NCBI GenBank assembly: GCA_963205025.1
Contig: CAUJHO010000072.1
Location: forward strand, 1-64,000
Origin: Pseudomonadota bacterium
Lineage (GTDB): Bacteria > Pseudomonadota > Alphaproteobacteria > Caulobacterales > Caulobacteraceae
Direction of reading: 5' to 3'
DNA: 64,000 nt
A program made the position numbers and the translations under genes. Shown here in pieces: positions 8,685 through 17,447 of this stretch; positions within the stretch are counted from its first letter, which is position 1; each line of letters starts with the position of its first letter. Below the pieces are notes generated by a model. The model saw only the letters and a list, made by a program, of their open reading frames with translations, did not search any database and was not told the DNA's origin.

Positions 8685-9272
8685 TCAAGCGATCACGAGG
8701 TCCGCCTCGACGCGCCCGATCCAGCTCCTCAGGGCCGGGCGCTTCGTCAGGTCGAAACCGCCCTCATGGGCGACGCGGGTATAGGCAACCAGGGCGATGT
8801 CTGCGAGCGAGAGCCGATCACCGACGAGGTAGGGCGCGGCCATCAGCGCCGCCTCCAGCCGATCCAGCGCCGCATCGCCCCGCTCGAACAGGCGCGGTTC
8901 GATCTCCGCGCGGGGCCGGCCCTGATAGGTCAACTGAAAACGCGCGACCGCGACATAGGGCTCGTGGCTGTACTGCTCCCAGAACATCCACTCCAGCATC
9001 CGGGCGCGATCAAAGGCATCGCTTGGGATCAGATCGGTCCCCTCAGCGAAATGGATCAACAGGGCGTTGGATTGGGCCAGCTTGCGGCCGTCTGCAAACA
9101 CCACCAGGGGAATCTGTCCGGCTGGATTGAGCGCCAGGAATTCGGGGCTGCGGGTCACGCCGGACATGACGTCGGTTTCGACCCAGTCATAGGTCAGGCC
9201 CAGCCGATCCAGCAGCCACTTAACTTTCAGACAATTCCCAGAGCGACCGTCGCCATAGACCATCAGGCTCAT
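8685..9272 (-). CDS. Glutathione S-transferase family protein
   Basis: The 195-residue protein has a thioredoxin-like N-terminal domain (MVYGDGRSGNCLKVKWLLD, with NPAGQIPLVV and the GSH-contact QSNALLIHF). The all-helical C-terminal GST domain contains LVGDRLSLADIALVAYTRVA. GSTs conjugate or reduce substrates with glutathione, and Ser/Asn near residue 11 may be the activating residue. The ATG at 9272 overlaps the stop of the upstream membrane-protein gene as ATGA, which favours this start over a TTG two codons earlier. Substrate is unknown. Confidence 0.9.
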   Translation of the reverse strand: MSLMVYGDGRSGNCLKVKWLLDRLGLTYDWVETDVMSGVTRSPEFLALNPAGQIPLVVFADGRKLAQSNALLIHFAEGTDLIPSDAFDRARMLEWMFWEQYSHEPYVAVARFQLTYQGRPRAEIEPRLFERGDAALDRLEAALMAAPYLVGDRLSLADIALVAYTRVAHEGGFDLTKRPALRSWIGRVEADLVIA

Positions 9273-9955
9273 CGCCAACCGCCCTCGGAAGCCGTCTCGG
9301 CCTGCGGATTGACGGCGCGGGCGATCAGGCCCGACTGGGTGATCCAGACCTCATAGCGGGCCCCATCGGACATGGGCATGGCCGCGCCGGAGCCATAGAG
9401 GCTGTCGGCCGCCTGGCCGAGCAGGTCATATCGCCGCCCCAGCGCCCACAGGTCGACCTGGTTTTCCGAGGACGGCCTCAGATCATAGGCGCTGCGCTCG
9501 GCGTTCAGCTCGTCCTCGGTGGTGACATAGCGGCCCGACAGGCGGTCCAGCTGATACTGGCTGTCCAGCCCCAGGACATTGGCCCAGGGCCTCCACTTCA
9601 GGACACGGGCCTCGACCCGCCATTCGTCGCCGCGAATGTCATAGGTCTGGCGCGACCCGTCGGGGTGCGTCGGGGACGCCGGCAGCTCAACATGGGCCGT
9701 GAAATGCTGGGGGCCGATCTGTTCCAGCTCGATGGTCGCGACCGGCCGCTCATAGGTCAGGCGCGAATAGGTCTGGACGTTCATGCCCGCCAGGGCCACG
9801 AAACCGGCCAAGACCCCGACCCCGGCCCCGCCGATGACCCGCAACAGCCCCGAAACCGGTCGACCGCCGAACAGGGCCCCCAGCCCGGCCAACAGGGTGA
9901 CGACGCCCGCCACACCGATTACCGCCGGCAAAATCCACCACCACCAGACCAACAT
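9269..9955 (-). CDS. Two-helix membrane protein, function unknown
   Basis: A 228-residue protein opens with LVWWWWILPAVIGVAGVVTL and a second hydrophobic helix around residues 38-58, then a soluble C-terminal domain of about 165 residues with tryptophans (RVLKWRPWANVLGL). Related proteins are sometimes labelled cation/multidrug efflux pump, but nothing here shows transport. The second ATG (9955) is preferred because GGGAG lies 7 bases before it; the first ATG is too close to that site. It is translationally coupled to the GST gene through a 4-base overlap. Role not assigned. Confidence 0.75.
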   Translation of the reverse strand: MLVWWWWILPAVIGVAGVVTLLAGLGALFGGRPVSGLLRVIGGAGVGVLAGFVALAGMNVQTYSRLTYERPVATIELEQIGPQHFTAHVELPASPTHPDGSRQTYDIRGDEWRVEARVLKWRPWANVLGLDSQYQLDRLSGRYVTTEDELNAERSAYDLRPSSENQVDLWALGRRYDLLGQAADSLYGSGAAMPMSDGARYEVWITQSGLIARAVNPQAETASEGGWR

Positions 9956-10148
9956 CGGCATGCTCCCAGATTTCGGACTGCCTTGACACTAACGCAGAAA
10001 CGACCATTTCGGTCCCCTTGTCGCCTGATCCACGAACCGCACCCCGCGACACAGGGTCGCCTTTCGCGCGCGGCGGCCCCGGGCCATCTTTTCGCCCAGT
10101 CCTCGGATTTAGTCCGCTCCCCCTTCACGGCTCGGGACCCCTCCCCAG

Positions 10149-10616
10149 ATGTTGAACCTCATTCCCGCCCTCGGGCTGATCGGCGTCCTGCTGGGCCTGC
10201 CTTTGCCCGTCGCCACCCAGATTGCCGAACAGGCCCCCTTGAGCGCCGCCCAGGTGCGCGACCCCGACTGGCGCATGAGGGTGACCCTGTACCACCAGGG
10301 AGGTGGCGGGGCCGGGCCGCGCGATTCCCTGGGCTGCGTGCCGGTCGCCATGCGTACCGCCGCCGCCGACCGCGCGGTCGCGCCGCGCCGCAGCATCCTC
10401 TTCATCCCCGAGACGGTCGGGCTGGAAATGCCCAATGGCGAACGCCACGACGGCCTCTGGTACGTCTCCGATACCGGCCCGGCCATCCGCGGCCAGCGCA
10501 TCGATCTGTTCACCGGCATGGGCCGACGCTCGATGGACCCGATCATGCACCTGAACGTGCAGCATGTGGATGTGGTGCGGATGGGCACCTTTCAGGGCTG
10601 TCCGGCACAGGATTGA
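10149..10616 (+). CDS. Exported 3D-domain protein
   Basis: The 155-residue product has an N-terminal hydrophobic export signal or anchor (LIPALGLIGVLLGLPLP). The C-terminal part contains WYVSDTGPAIRGQRIDLF, the three-aspartate signature of the 3D domain found in MltA lytic transglycosylases and resuscitation-type proteins. Such domains act on peptidoglycan. This protein has only the 3D half and lacks the larger MltA barrel, so catalytic ability is uncertain. No strong Shine-Dalgarno is visible. It is divergent from the membrane-protein/GST pair, with a 193-base shared upstream region. Confidence 0.75.
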   Translation: MLNLIPALGLIGVLLGLPLPVATQIAEQAPLSAAQVRDPDWRMRVTLYHQGGGGAGPRDSLGCVPVAMRTAAADRAVAPRRSILFIPETVGLEMPNGERHDGLWYVSDTGPAIRGQRIDLFTGMGRRSMDPIMHLNVQHVDVVRMGTFQGCPAQD

Positions 10617-10665
10617 GCCTATCTGGGACTAGCCATTTTCGTCCGGTGGCTTAAGAGGCGGCGCC

Positions 10666-11472
10666 ATGACGTCTCCCGCGCCGGTCGCGCGCCCCAGCCC
10701 CTTTCACGAACAGACCGTCCTGTGGGTCCGGCACTGGACCGACAGCCTGTTCTCGTTCGCCATCACCCGACCCGACGACTTCCGGTTCCGCTCGGGCGAA
10801 TTCGTGATGATCGGTCTGCCGGGTGAAGGCGGTGCCAAGCCGATCCTTCGGGCCTATTCCATCGCCAGCCCCAACTGGGCCGACGAGCTGGAATTCTATT
10901 CGATCAAGGTCCCCGACGGGCCGCTGACCTCGCGCCTGCAGGAAATTCAGGCCGGCGACACCGTGCTGATGGGCAAGAAGCCGACCGGTACCCTGGTGCT
11001 GGATGCCCTGACCGGCGGCGAGCGCCTGTGGCTGATCGGAACCGGGACAGGTCTGGCCCCCTGGCTGTCGGTCGCGCGCGACCCCGACACCTATCAGCGA
11101 TTCAGACACGTCGTCGTCTGCCACACCGTCCGCAACGTCGAGGACCTGGCCTATCGCGACTTCTGGACCCGCGAGATCCACGAGGATCCCCTGATCGGAG
11201 ATGAGGCCCGCGCCCAACTGATCTACTATCCCACCGTGACGCGTGAACCGTTCGAGACAGCCGGTCGAATCACCGACCGCATCAAGTCGGGTGACCTGTT
11301 TACCGACCTGGGCCTGCCCGCCGGCTTTTCGCCGGAGCGCGACCGCGTCATGCTGTGCGGGTCGATGGCCATGATCAAGGAAGCCGGCGAGCTTCTGGAG
11401 ACCTATGGCCTGAAGGAGGGCTCGAATGCCGAGCCGGGCGACTATGTGCTGGAGCGCGCCTTTGTCGGATAA
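10666..11472 (+). CDS. fpr: Ferredoxin--NADP reductase
   Basis: This 268-residue flavoprotein transfers electrons between NADPH and ferredoxin or flavodoxin. FAD-binding residues are in LRAYSIASPNW, the NADP-binding loop is GTGTGLAPWLS, and the CGSMAMIKE motif and C-terminal VLERAFVG are characteristic of subclass I bacterial FNR. An AGAGG site lies upstream of the ATG. The downstream chorismate mutase starts inside its last codons, indicating a two-gene operon. FNR in related bacteria supports Fe-S assembly and oxidative stress defence. Confidence 0.93.
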   Translation: MTSPAPVARPSPFHEQTVLWVRHWTDSLFSFAITRPDDFRFRSGEFVMIGLPGEGGAKPILRAYSIASPNWADELEFYSIKVPDGPLTSRLQEIQAGDTVLMGKKPTGTLVLDALTGGERLWLIGTGTGLAPWLSVARDPDTYQRFRHVVVCHTVRNVEDLAYRDFWTREIHEDPLIGDEARAQLIYYPTVTREPFETAGRITDRIKSGDLFTDLGLPAGFSPERDRVMLCGSMAMIKEAGELLETYGLKEGSNAEPGDYVLERAFVG

Positions 11473-11791
11473 GATCAGGATTGATGCGCGCGTGGCCCCC
11501 GAAGGCTGCACCTCCATGGCCGAGGTCCGCCAGGGCGTCGATGCCCTGGACCGCACCCTGGTGATCCTGCTGGCCGAGCGCCAACGCTATATGGATGCCG
11601 CCGCCCGCATCAAGCCCAGCCGCGACGTCGTCCATGACGACGCCCGCATCGAGGATGTGGTCGCCAAGGTGCTGGCCGCCGCCGGGCCCGCCGGCCTGTC
11701 GCGCGACATCGCCGAGCCGGTCTGGCGCACCCTGATCGACCGCTGCATCGCCCACGAGTTCCAGACCTGGGACCGCACGCGCCAGGATTAG
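11462..11791 (+). CDS. Chorismate mutase (AroQ class)
   Basis: A 109-residue all-helical chorismate mutase of the AroQ type, which converts chorismate to prephenate for Phe and Tyr synthesis. The core begins MAEVRQGVDALDRTLVILLAE, followed by RQRYMDAAARIK and a C-terminal helix WRTLIDRCIAHEF, placing the Arg/Lys active-site residues of the family. The start is TTG at 11462, with GGAG at 11451-11454 seven bases before it. The alternative ATG at 11516 has no ribosome binding site but would still cover the catalytic core. The gene overlaps fpr by 11 bases and overlaps the convergent MFS gene at its stop. Confidence 0.85.
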   Translation: MSDKIRIDARVAPEGCTSMAEVRQGVDALDRTLVILLAERQRYMDAAARIKPSRDVVHDDARIEDVVAKVLAAAGPAGLSRDIAEPVWRTLIDRCIAHEFQTWDRTRQD

Positions 11792-13128
11792 GGTACCGGC
11801 GGGGTCGGGGTCTCGCCGGGGTCGACGGCTTCGCCGGCGTGGGCCAGCGGGTGCCAGATGAAGGCCAGGGCCAGACTGGCGATCGCCATGAAGGCATTCA
11901 GTACAAAGGGCGCGGGTGCCGCCCATTCATAGAGCGCCACGCCCAGCACCGGCGGCACCAGGAAACACAGCCCCATCACCGAGACGATCAGCCCGGCCAC
12001 CGCGCCCTGATCGCGCGCATCCAGCGCCAGCGACGATCCGGCCATGAAGCCGGGCCGTGCGAAGCCCAGGCCCATCGACATGACGGCATAGCCCAGCACC
12101 ACGCCGTAGAAGTCCTGGGCGATGGCCGAGATGAGGTTGCCGACGAGCGCCAGCACCGCGCCCCAGCGGATCAGGTCGCGCGGCTCCAGCCGGAACATGC
12201 GGATCAGACCCCACTGGGCCATCAGGGTCGCGGCGGCCCCCGCCAGCATGGCGATGCCGACATAGGACTGGGCCTCAAGCGGCGGCAGGGCGACCTCGTC
12301 CAGCACATGAAAGCCCAGCACCGAAATGTTGATCGCCTGGGTCGAGGTCACCAGAAAGCCGAACACCAGAAACGGCAGGACGCGCGGGTCCTTCCACAGG
12401 CCGGGCGTCGGGGTCCGTGCGCTCAGGCTCTGACGGGGCACATCGCCGCTGGGCAGATAGCGTCGCACGATGAACCAGACCACGATGCCGACCGCCGCGA
12501 ACACATAGAGCGGACCGGCCAGCCCGACGAAGGGCAGGACGAACAGCGGGGCCAGGGCCGGGCCGATCACCGTGCCCAGACCTTGCGCCGACGCCTGGAT
12601 CGACAGGGCCTCGGTCCGCTCCTCGCGATTGGTGCGGTCGGCGATGTAGGCCTGGGCAGCAGTGGGCGTGGCCGAACCGAAAATGCCGTAGAGCGACCGG
12701 CTGATGACGATGAAGACCAGGGCCGTCACCGATCCGATCAGCCCCGCCAGGCCGACGCTGACGGAGATGCCGATGCCGATCATCGACAGGGTGAAGCCGC
12801 CGAGGCCCAGCAGCACCATGGTCTTGCGCCCGTGCGTGTCCGAAAGCCGCGCCCACAGACCCGGCGTGAGCGTCCAGAACAGGGCCGACAGGGCAAATGC
12901 CCCCGCGATCAGGGTGTCCGACAGCTCAAAGCTGCGCCCGATGGCCGGCAGAACGGACTGCAGCGCGGTATTGCCCGCCGCTGCCGTCATGGTCGCCACG
13001 AACAACAGCATGAAGGCCCGCTCGCGCCCCTCGGGAACCTTGAACCGCCGGGTGTGAACCACGGCGGGGGATTGCCCTTGGCTCAGGGTCTCGTCATCGT
13101 GGGTCGACTGGGACGGGAGAGAAGCCAT
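11788..13128 (-). CDS. MFS drug/metabolite exporter
   Basis: The predicted 446-residue protein has twelve membrane helices and the MFS motif LWARLSDTHGRKTMVLLG after helix 2. GSATPTAAQAYIADRTNREE resembles motif C/D regions of drug:H+ antiporter 1 members such as tetracycline exporters. Substrate is unknown. The ATG at 13128 shares a CATG palindrome with the ATG of the divergent amidohydrolase, so the two start codons overlap by two bases. No strong ribosome binding site precedes this start, so the true start could be slightly inside. The upstream frame extension runs antisense to the amidohydrolase and is not coding. Confidence 0.8.
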   Translation of the reverse strand: MASLPSQSTHDDETLSQGQSPAVVHTRRFKVPEGRERAFMLLFVATMTAAAGNTALQSVLPAIGRSFELSDTLIAGAFALSALFWTLTPGLWARLSDTHGRKTMVLLGLGGFTLSMIGIGISVSVGLAGLIGSVTALVFIVISRSLYGIFGSATPTAAQAYIADRTNREERTEALSIQASAQGLGTVIGPALAPLFVLPFVGLAGPLYVFAAVGIVVWFIVRRYLPSGDVPRQSLSARTPTPGLWKDPRVLPFLVFGFLVTSTQAINISVLGFHVLDEVALPPLEAQSYVGIAMLAGAAATLMAQWGLIRMFRLEPRDLIRWGAVLALVGNLISAIAQDFYGVVLGYAVMSMGLGFARPGFMAGSSLALDARDQGAVAGLIVSVMGLCFLVPPVLGVALYEWAAPAPFVLNAFMAIASLALAFIWHPLAHAGEAVDPGETPTPPVP

Positions 13129-14464
13129 GGGTCGACTGAGAGCCTTGCTGGGAGCAGGCGTCGCCGCCGGCGTGCTGATCGGGTCTGTCCCGGCATACGC
13201 CCAATCGGCGGATGCCGTCGAGCCTGTGACCGCCGAGGAGATCCGGGCGGCCGCCGAGGCCGTCAATGCCGAGGTCATCGCCTGGCGGCGCGACATCCAT
13301 GAGCACCCCGAGCTGGGCAACAACGAGTTCAGGACGGCCGGGATCGTGGCGGACCATCTGAGGTCGCTGGGCCTGGAGGTACGCACGGGGGTCGGCATCA
13401 CCGGCGTCGTCGGCATCCTGCGCGGCAGTCGGCCCGGTCCCGTCGTGGCACTCAGGGCCGACATGGACGCCCTGCCGGTGCGCGAAGACACCGGCCTGGC
13501 CTTCGCCTCGACCGCCACCGGCACCTATCAGGGCGCAACCGTACCGGTTGCCCATGCCTGTGGTCACGACAGCCATGTCGCCATGTTGATGGGGGCCGCC
13601 GAGATTCTGGCCGGTATGCGCGACCGGCTGCCCGGCACCATCGTCTTCATCTTCCAGCCAGCCGAGGAGGGCACCCCGCCGGGAGAAGACGGCGGCGCAG
13701 ACCTGATGATCGCCCAGGGGGCGCTGGCGGACCCCCGCCCCGAGGCCATCTTCGGCCTGCATGTCGTGACCGGCGAACCCGGACAGGTCTGGTGGCGTGC
13801 CCAGGGCTTCATGGCGGCGTCGGACCGGGTCGACATCACCCTGCGCGGCCGTCAGACGCACGGGGCCTGGCCGTGGCGCGGCGTCGATGTCATCGCCCTG
13901 TCGACCGACATCGTCCAGACGGTCAATACGATGACGGCGCGCACCATTGACCCGACCACGACGCCGACGGTCTTCACCATCGCCACGATCAATGCTGGGG
14001 TCCGCTACAACATCATCCCGGATCAGGCGGTGCTGTCCGGTACGCTTCGGACCTTCGACATCGAACAGCGGAACGACCTGGTCGCGCGCGCCAGCGCGGC
14101 CATCGAAAACCTGGCCGAAAACTACGGGGCCACTGCCGAGGTCGGCTTTCACCAGAACGCGCCGCTGGTCTTCAATGATGCCGAACTGGCGGCCTGGGCC
14201 ACCGGCCCGCTGGGCGAAGCGGCCGGCCCCGACCACATCAATGCCGCCGCGCCGCCGACCACGGTAGCCGAGGACTTCTCCTACTATCAGCAGGAGATTC
14301 CGGGCCTGTTCTACCATCTGGGTGGCACGCCGAACTACGACCCCGCGACGGCCCCGCCGAACCATTCGCCCCAGTTCCAGGTCGATGAAAGCGTCCTGCC
14401 GCTGGGCGTGCGCGCCCATGTCCTGACGGCGGTGCGGTTCCTGGAGAGCGGCGGACTGGACTAG
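13127..14464 (+). CDS. Exported M20-family amidohydrolase
   Basis: A 445-residue metallopeptidase/amidohydrolase with an N-terminal signal peptide ending near VPAYAQS. The M20 metal-site motifs are present: RRDIHEHPELGNNEF, ALRADMDALPV, AHACGHDSHVAMLMGAA, FQPAEEGTPPGEDGG and FGLHV. The family hydrolyses N-acyl amino acids, hippurate-like substrates or small peptides using one or two metal ions. Its location is likely periplasmic. GGGAGAG about 8 bases upstream supports the ATG at 13127. It starts back to back with the MFS exporter and converges on a LysR regulator; the stops overlap in CTAG. Confidence 0.9.
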   Translation: MGRLRALLGAGVAAGVLIGSVPAYAQSADAVEPVTAEEIRAAAEAVNAEVIAWRRDIHEHPELGNNEFRTAGIVADHLRSLGLEVRTGVGITGVVGILRGSRPGPVVALRADMDALPVREDTGLAFASTATGTYQGATVPVAHACGHDSHVAMLMGAAEILAGMRDRLPGTIVFIFQPAEEGTPPGEDGGADLMIAQGALADPRPEAIFGLHVVTGEPGQVWWRAQGFMAASDRVDITLRGRQTHGAWPWRGVDVIALSTDIVQTVNTMTARTIDPTTTPTVFTIATINAGVRYNIIPDQAVLSGTLRTFDIEQRNDLVARASAAIENLAENYGATAEVGFHQNAPLVFNDAELAAWATGPLGEAAGPDHINAAAPPTTVAEDFSYYQQEIPGLFYHLGGTPNYDPATAPPNHSPQFQVDESVLPLGVRAHVLTAVRFLESGGLD

Positions 14465-15354
14465 CCGAACACCCCGCGTTCGGCCTTCACCGCCCCGGTG
14501 ATGAAATCCATCACCGCGCGCACCCGCGCCACCGATTTCAGATCGGCGTGCACCACCAGATGGAATTCGCGCGTCAGCCTGACCTGATCGGCCAGGACCC
14601 GCCTGAGATAGGGCCGGCCCTCGGCAATGAAATCGGGGATCACGGCCAGACCCGCCCCGGCCACACAGGCCTGGAGCTGGGCGATCAGGTTGGAGCTCTT
14701 GAAGGCGACATGGATGTCCACATCCGGGGCCTGCATATAGTCCAGCTCCGGCGCATAGAGCAGATCCTCGATATAGCCGATGAAGCGGTGCTCCCCCATG
14801 TCGGCGCGGGTGATCAGGGGCGGGCGGGCGTCCAGATAGGCCGGCGCGCCGTACAGCCCCAGCGTATAGTCCGTCAGCTTGCGGCTGATCAGCCGGCCCT
14901 CGCGCGGCGGGCTGAGTGTGATGGCGACATCGGCCTCGCGCTTGGACAGGCTCAGCGTGCCGGGAATGGCGACCAGCTGGATCTCAAGATCGGGGTGCGC
15001 CTCGGCCAGTCTGGGCAGGCGCGGGGCCAGGAAATAGCTACCGAAGCCCTCGGGCGCCCCGATCCGCACGACGCCGGAGACCGACAGATCGGCCTCGCCG
15101 ACCTCGGACTGGGCCGCCAGCATCAGGCTTTCCATGGCTTCGGCCCGAACCATCAAACGCTCGCCATGCGCGGTCAGGGCATAGCCTTGCGGGCTGCGAT
15201 CAAACAGCCGCGCCTTCAGTGCCGTTTCCAGCGCCGCGATCCGGCGCGCCAGGGTGGTGTGATCCACCCCCAGCTGGCGCGCGCCCGCCGTCAGCCGCCC
15301 GGTGCGCGCAACCACCAGAAAGTCCTGAAGATGATTCCAGTCGGGCGAGTTCAT
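14461..15354 (-). CDS. LysR-family transcriptional regulator
   Basis: The 297-residue protein has an N-terminal helix-turn-helix (FLVVARTGRLTAGARQLGVD followed by TTLARRIAALE) and a substrate-binding domain. ATG at 15354 gives the standard MNSPDWNHLQDFL start; the frame continues upstream without coding signs. It may regulate the divergent PHA synthase unit, as LysR proteins often act on the adjacent divergent gene, or the convergent amidohydrolase. The effector is unknown. The roughly 100-base region 15355-15453 between it and the next plus-strand frame is AT-richer than average and is the likely promoter region for both. Confidence 0.88.
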   Translation of the reverse strand: MNSPDWNHLQDFLVVARTGRLTAGARQLGVDHTTLARRIAALETALKARLFDRSPQGYALTAHGERLMVRAEAMESLMLAAQSEVGEADLSVSGVVRIGAPEGFGSYFLAPRLPRLAEAHPDLEIQLVAIPGTLSLSKREADVAITLSPPREGRLISRKLTDYTLGLYGAPAYLDARPPLITRADMGEHRFIGYIEDLLYAPELDYMQAPDVDIHVAFKSSNLIAQLQACVAGAGLAVIPDFIAEGRPYLRRVLADQVRLTREFHLVVHADLKSVARVRAVMDFITGAVKAERGVFG

Positions 15355-15453
15355 ATGTGGATATTTGCACAACGATTGAGGAAAGTCTCCGCTAGTTGCG
15401 GCGATAACGCCGTGCGATGACGCCGTGCGCCCCCGCAGGACCCGAGACAGACC

Positions 15454-15630
15454 ATGGCCTTCGACGCCCTCCCCCCCTCCGCTGACCTGGCCGTCCTGTC
15501 GCCCGCCGCTCTTATTGACGGCGCGGTCCTGCCGGGGGCCGACTGGGCCGAAGCGAACGCCGATCGTTTTCTGGCGATGCTTTACGTTGCGCCGCAACCG
15601 TGCGAGGGCCTCGACCGCCTTACCGCCTGA
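15454..15630 (+). CDS. Small protein upstream of phaC, unrecognised
   Basis: This 58-codon frame starts MAFDALPPSADLAVL and ends with TGA 17 bases before the phaC ATG. Third codon positions are mostly G or C, as in neighbouring real genes. It has no signal peptide, one cysteine near the C-terminus, and a balanced composition. I do not recognise a family. The spacing suggests it is cotranscribed with phaC and may be translationally linked, since phaC has only a weak ribosome binding site. The evidence is limited to coding-like composition and position. Confidence 0.5.
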   Translation: MAFDALPPSADLAVLSPAALIDGAVLPGADWAEANADRFLAMLYVAPQPCEGLDRLTA

Positions 15631-15647
15631 ACTCCACGGATGCCGAC

Positions 15648-17447
15648 ATGACGGATCAAACCACCCCCCCGAAATCCGTCTTTGAGACCACTCCGGGCCT
15701 GCCCGATCCGGTCACCGTCAGCCGCCTGTTGGTCGAGCTGGCCGAGCACAGCCACGCCGCCATCCGCGTTCAGACCGAAAAGGCGCTGAAGGGCGAGGCC
15801 CTGCCCTATGATCCGATGGCCGTCGCCAATGCCTGGATGGCGCTGGGCACGGCCCTGTGGCGCGATCCCCAACGGCTGTTCGAGATCCAGACCCGCAACC
15901 TCGAGGACTGGACCGCCCTATGGCGCACCATGGCCGAGCGCGCGACCGGCCAGAGCCCCGAGCCGCTGGTTCAGCCCGATCGCGGCGACCGTCGCTTCAA
16001 GTCGGCCGACTGGTCTGACGAGCCGGTCTTTGACTATCTGAAACAATCCTATCTGCTCGCAGCCCAGCAGATCGGCGACCTGGTCCAGACCGCCGACCTC
16101 GACGACGCCACCCGCACCCAGGTCGACTTCTTCGCGCGCCAGACCATCAATGCCCTGTCGCCGGCCAACTATGCGATGACCAATCCCGATGTCGTGCGCC
16201 GCACCATCGAGACCGGCGGGGTCAATCTGATGACCGGTCTGTCCAACCTGCTGGACGACCTGGCCACCAACGAGGGCCTGGTCCGTCGCCGCGCGCCCCA
16301 GACCTTCGAGGTCGGCAAGGACCTGGCTGCCACGCCCGGTGCCGTCGTCTTCCAGAACGACCTGTTCCAGCTGATCCAGTATGCCCCCTCGACCGACGAG
16401 GTGTTCCAGCGCCCGCTGCTGTTCGTGCCGCCGCTGGTCAATAAATTCTACCTGTTCGACCTGACCCCCCGGTCCTCCTATCTGAAGTGGCTGGTCGATC
16501 AGGGCCACACCGTCTTCGTCATCTCCTGGGTCAACCCGGATGCGTCCCACGCCGACAAGGGGCTGGACGCCTATGTCGTGGACGGGGTGCTGGAGGCCAT
16601 CGGCGCGGTCGAGGCCGCCACCGGCGAGCGCGGACTGGATCTGGTGTCCTACTGTCTGGGCGGCACCCTGTCGGCCATGACCCTGGCCTATCTGGCCCAG
16701 ACCAACCAGGCCGACCGCGTCGCCAGCGCCACCCTGATCGCCACCCTGGTCGATTTCCGCTCCATCGGCGAATGGTCGGTCTTCACCGGCGAAAAGGAGC
16801 TGGAGGTCTTCGAGCGCTATCTCGACGACAAGGGCTTCGTCGAGGCCCACGACCTGGCCAAGCTGTTCTCGACGGTGCGCGCCAATGACCTGATCTGGAA
16901 TGCGGTGGTCACCCACTATCTGCTGGGCGATGAAAGCCGGCCGTCGGATCTGTTGAGCTGGTTCGATGACGGGGCCCGCATCCCGGCCGCGACCCTGAAA
17001 CAATACGGCCGGCTGGTGCTGAACCAGAACCGCCTGCGTGAGCCCGGCGGCATCGAAATCAACGGTCAGGCGCTGGACCTGTCAAAGATCGAAACCCCGG
17101 TCTTCGTCATCGCGCTGAAGGACGATCACGTCTCGGCCTGGAAGGACACCTATACCGGCCGCTTCCTGTTCGGGGGCGAGACCCGTTTCATCCTGGGGGG
17201 TTCGGGCCACAATGCCGGCATGATCAATCCGCCCGAGGCCAACAAGCACGGCTACTGGACCAATGCCGAGGCCCCCGCCGACCCGGAAACCTGGCTGGCC
17301 GGGGCCGAGAACAAGCCCGGCTCCTGGTGGCCCGAATGGCAGGCCTGGCTGGGCGACGAAGCCAAGGTCGCCGCTCGCACGCCCGGCAAGGGCGGCAAGC
17401 TGAAAGCCCTGGAAGCCGCGCCCGGATCGTATGTGAAGGCGCGCTAG
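15648..17447 (+). CDS. phaC: Class I poly(3-hydroxyalkanoate) synthase
   Basis: The 599-residue enzyme polymerises 3-hydroxyacyl-CoA into storage polyester at granule surfaces. The N-terminal PhaC domain contains NLEDWTALWRTMAE. The alpha/beta-hydrolase core carries the lipase-like box SYCLGG with nucleophile Cys336, the general Asp in ALKDDHVSAW, and the catalytic His in GGSGHNAGMINPP. FVISWVNPD is a family signature. The residue before the box tyrosine is Ser334, where Gly is usual. ATG at 15648 gives a normal start. No phaA, phaB or phasin gene lies nearby. It is convergent with the CDF gene, with stops overlapping in CTAG. Confidence 0.95.
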   Translation: MTDQTTPPKSVFETTPGLPDPVTVSRLLVELAEHSHAAIRVQTEKALKGEALPYDPMAVANAWMALGTALWRDPQRLFEIQTRNLEDWTALWRTMAERATGQSPEPLVQPDRGDRRFKSADWSDEPVFDYLKQSYLLAAQQIGDLVQTADLDDATRTQVDFFARQTINALSPANYAMTNPDVVRRTIETGGVNLMTGLSNLLDDLATNEGLVRRRAPQTFEVGKDLAATPGAVVFQNDLFQLIQYAPSTDEVFQRPLLFVPPLVNKFYLFDLTPRSSYLKWLVDQGHTVFVISWVNPDASHADKGLDAYVVDGVLEAIGAVEAATGERGLDLVSYCLGGTLSAMTLAYLAQTNQADRVASATLIATLVDFRSIGEWSVFTGEKELEVFERYLDDKGFVEAHDLAKLFSTVRANDLIWNAVVTHYLLGDESRPSDLLSWFDDGARIPAATLKQYGRLVLNQNRLREPGGIEINGQALDLSKIETPVFVIALKDDHVSAWKDTYTGRFLFGGETRFILGGSGHNAGMINPPEANKHGYWTNAEAPADPETWLAGAENKPGSWWPEWQAWLGDEAKVAARTPGKGGKLKALEAAPGSYVKAR

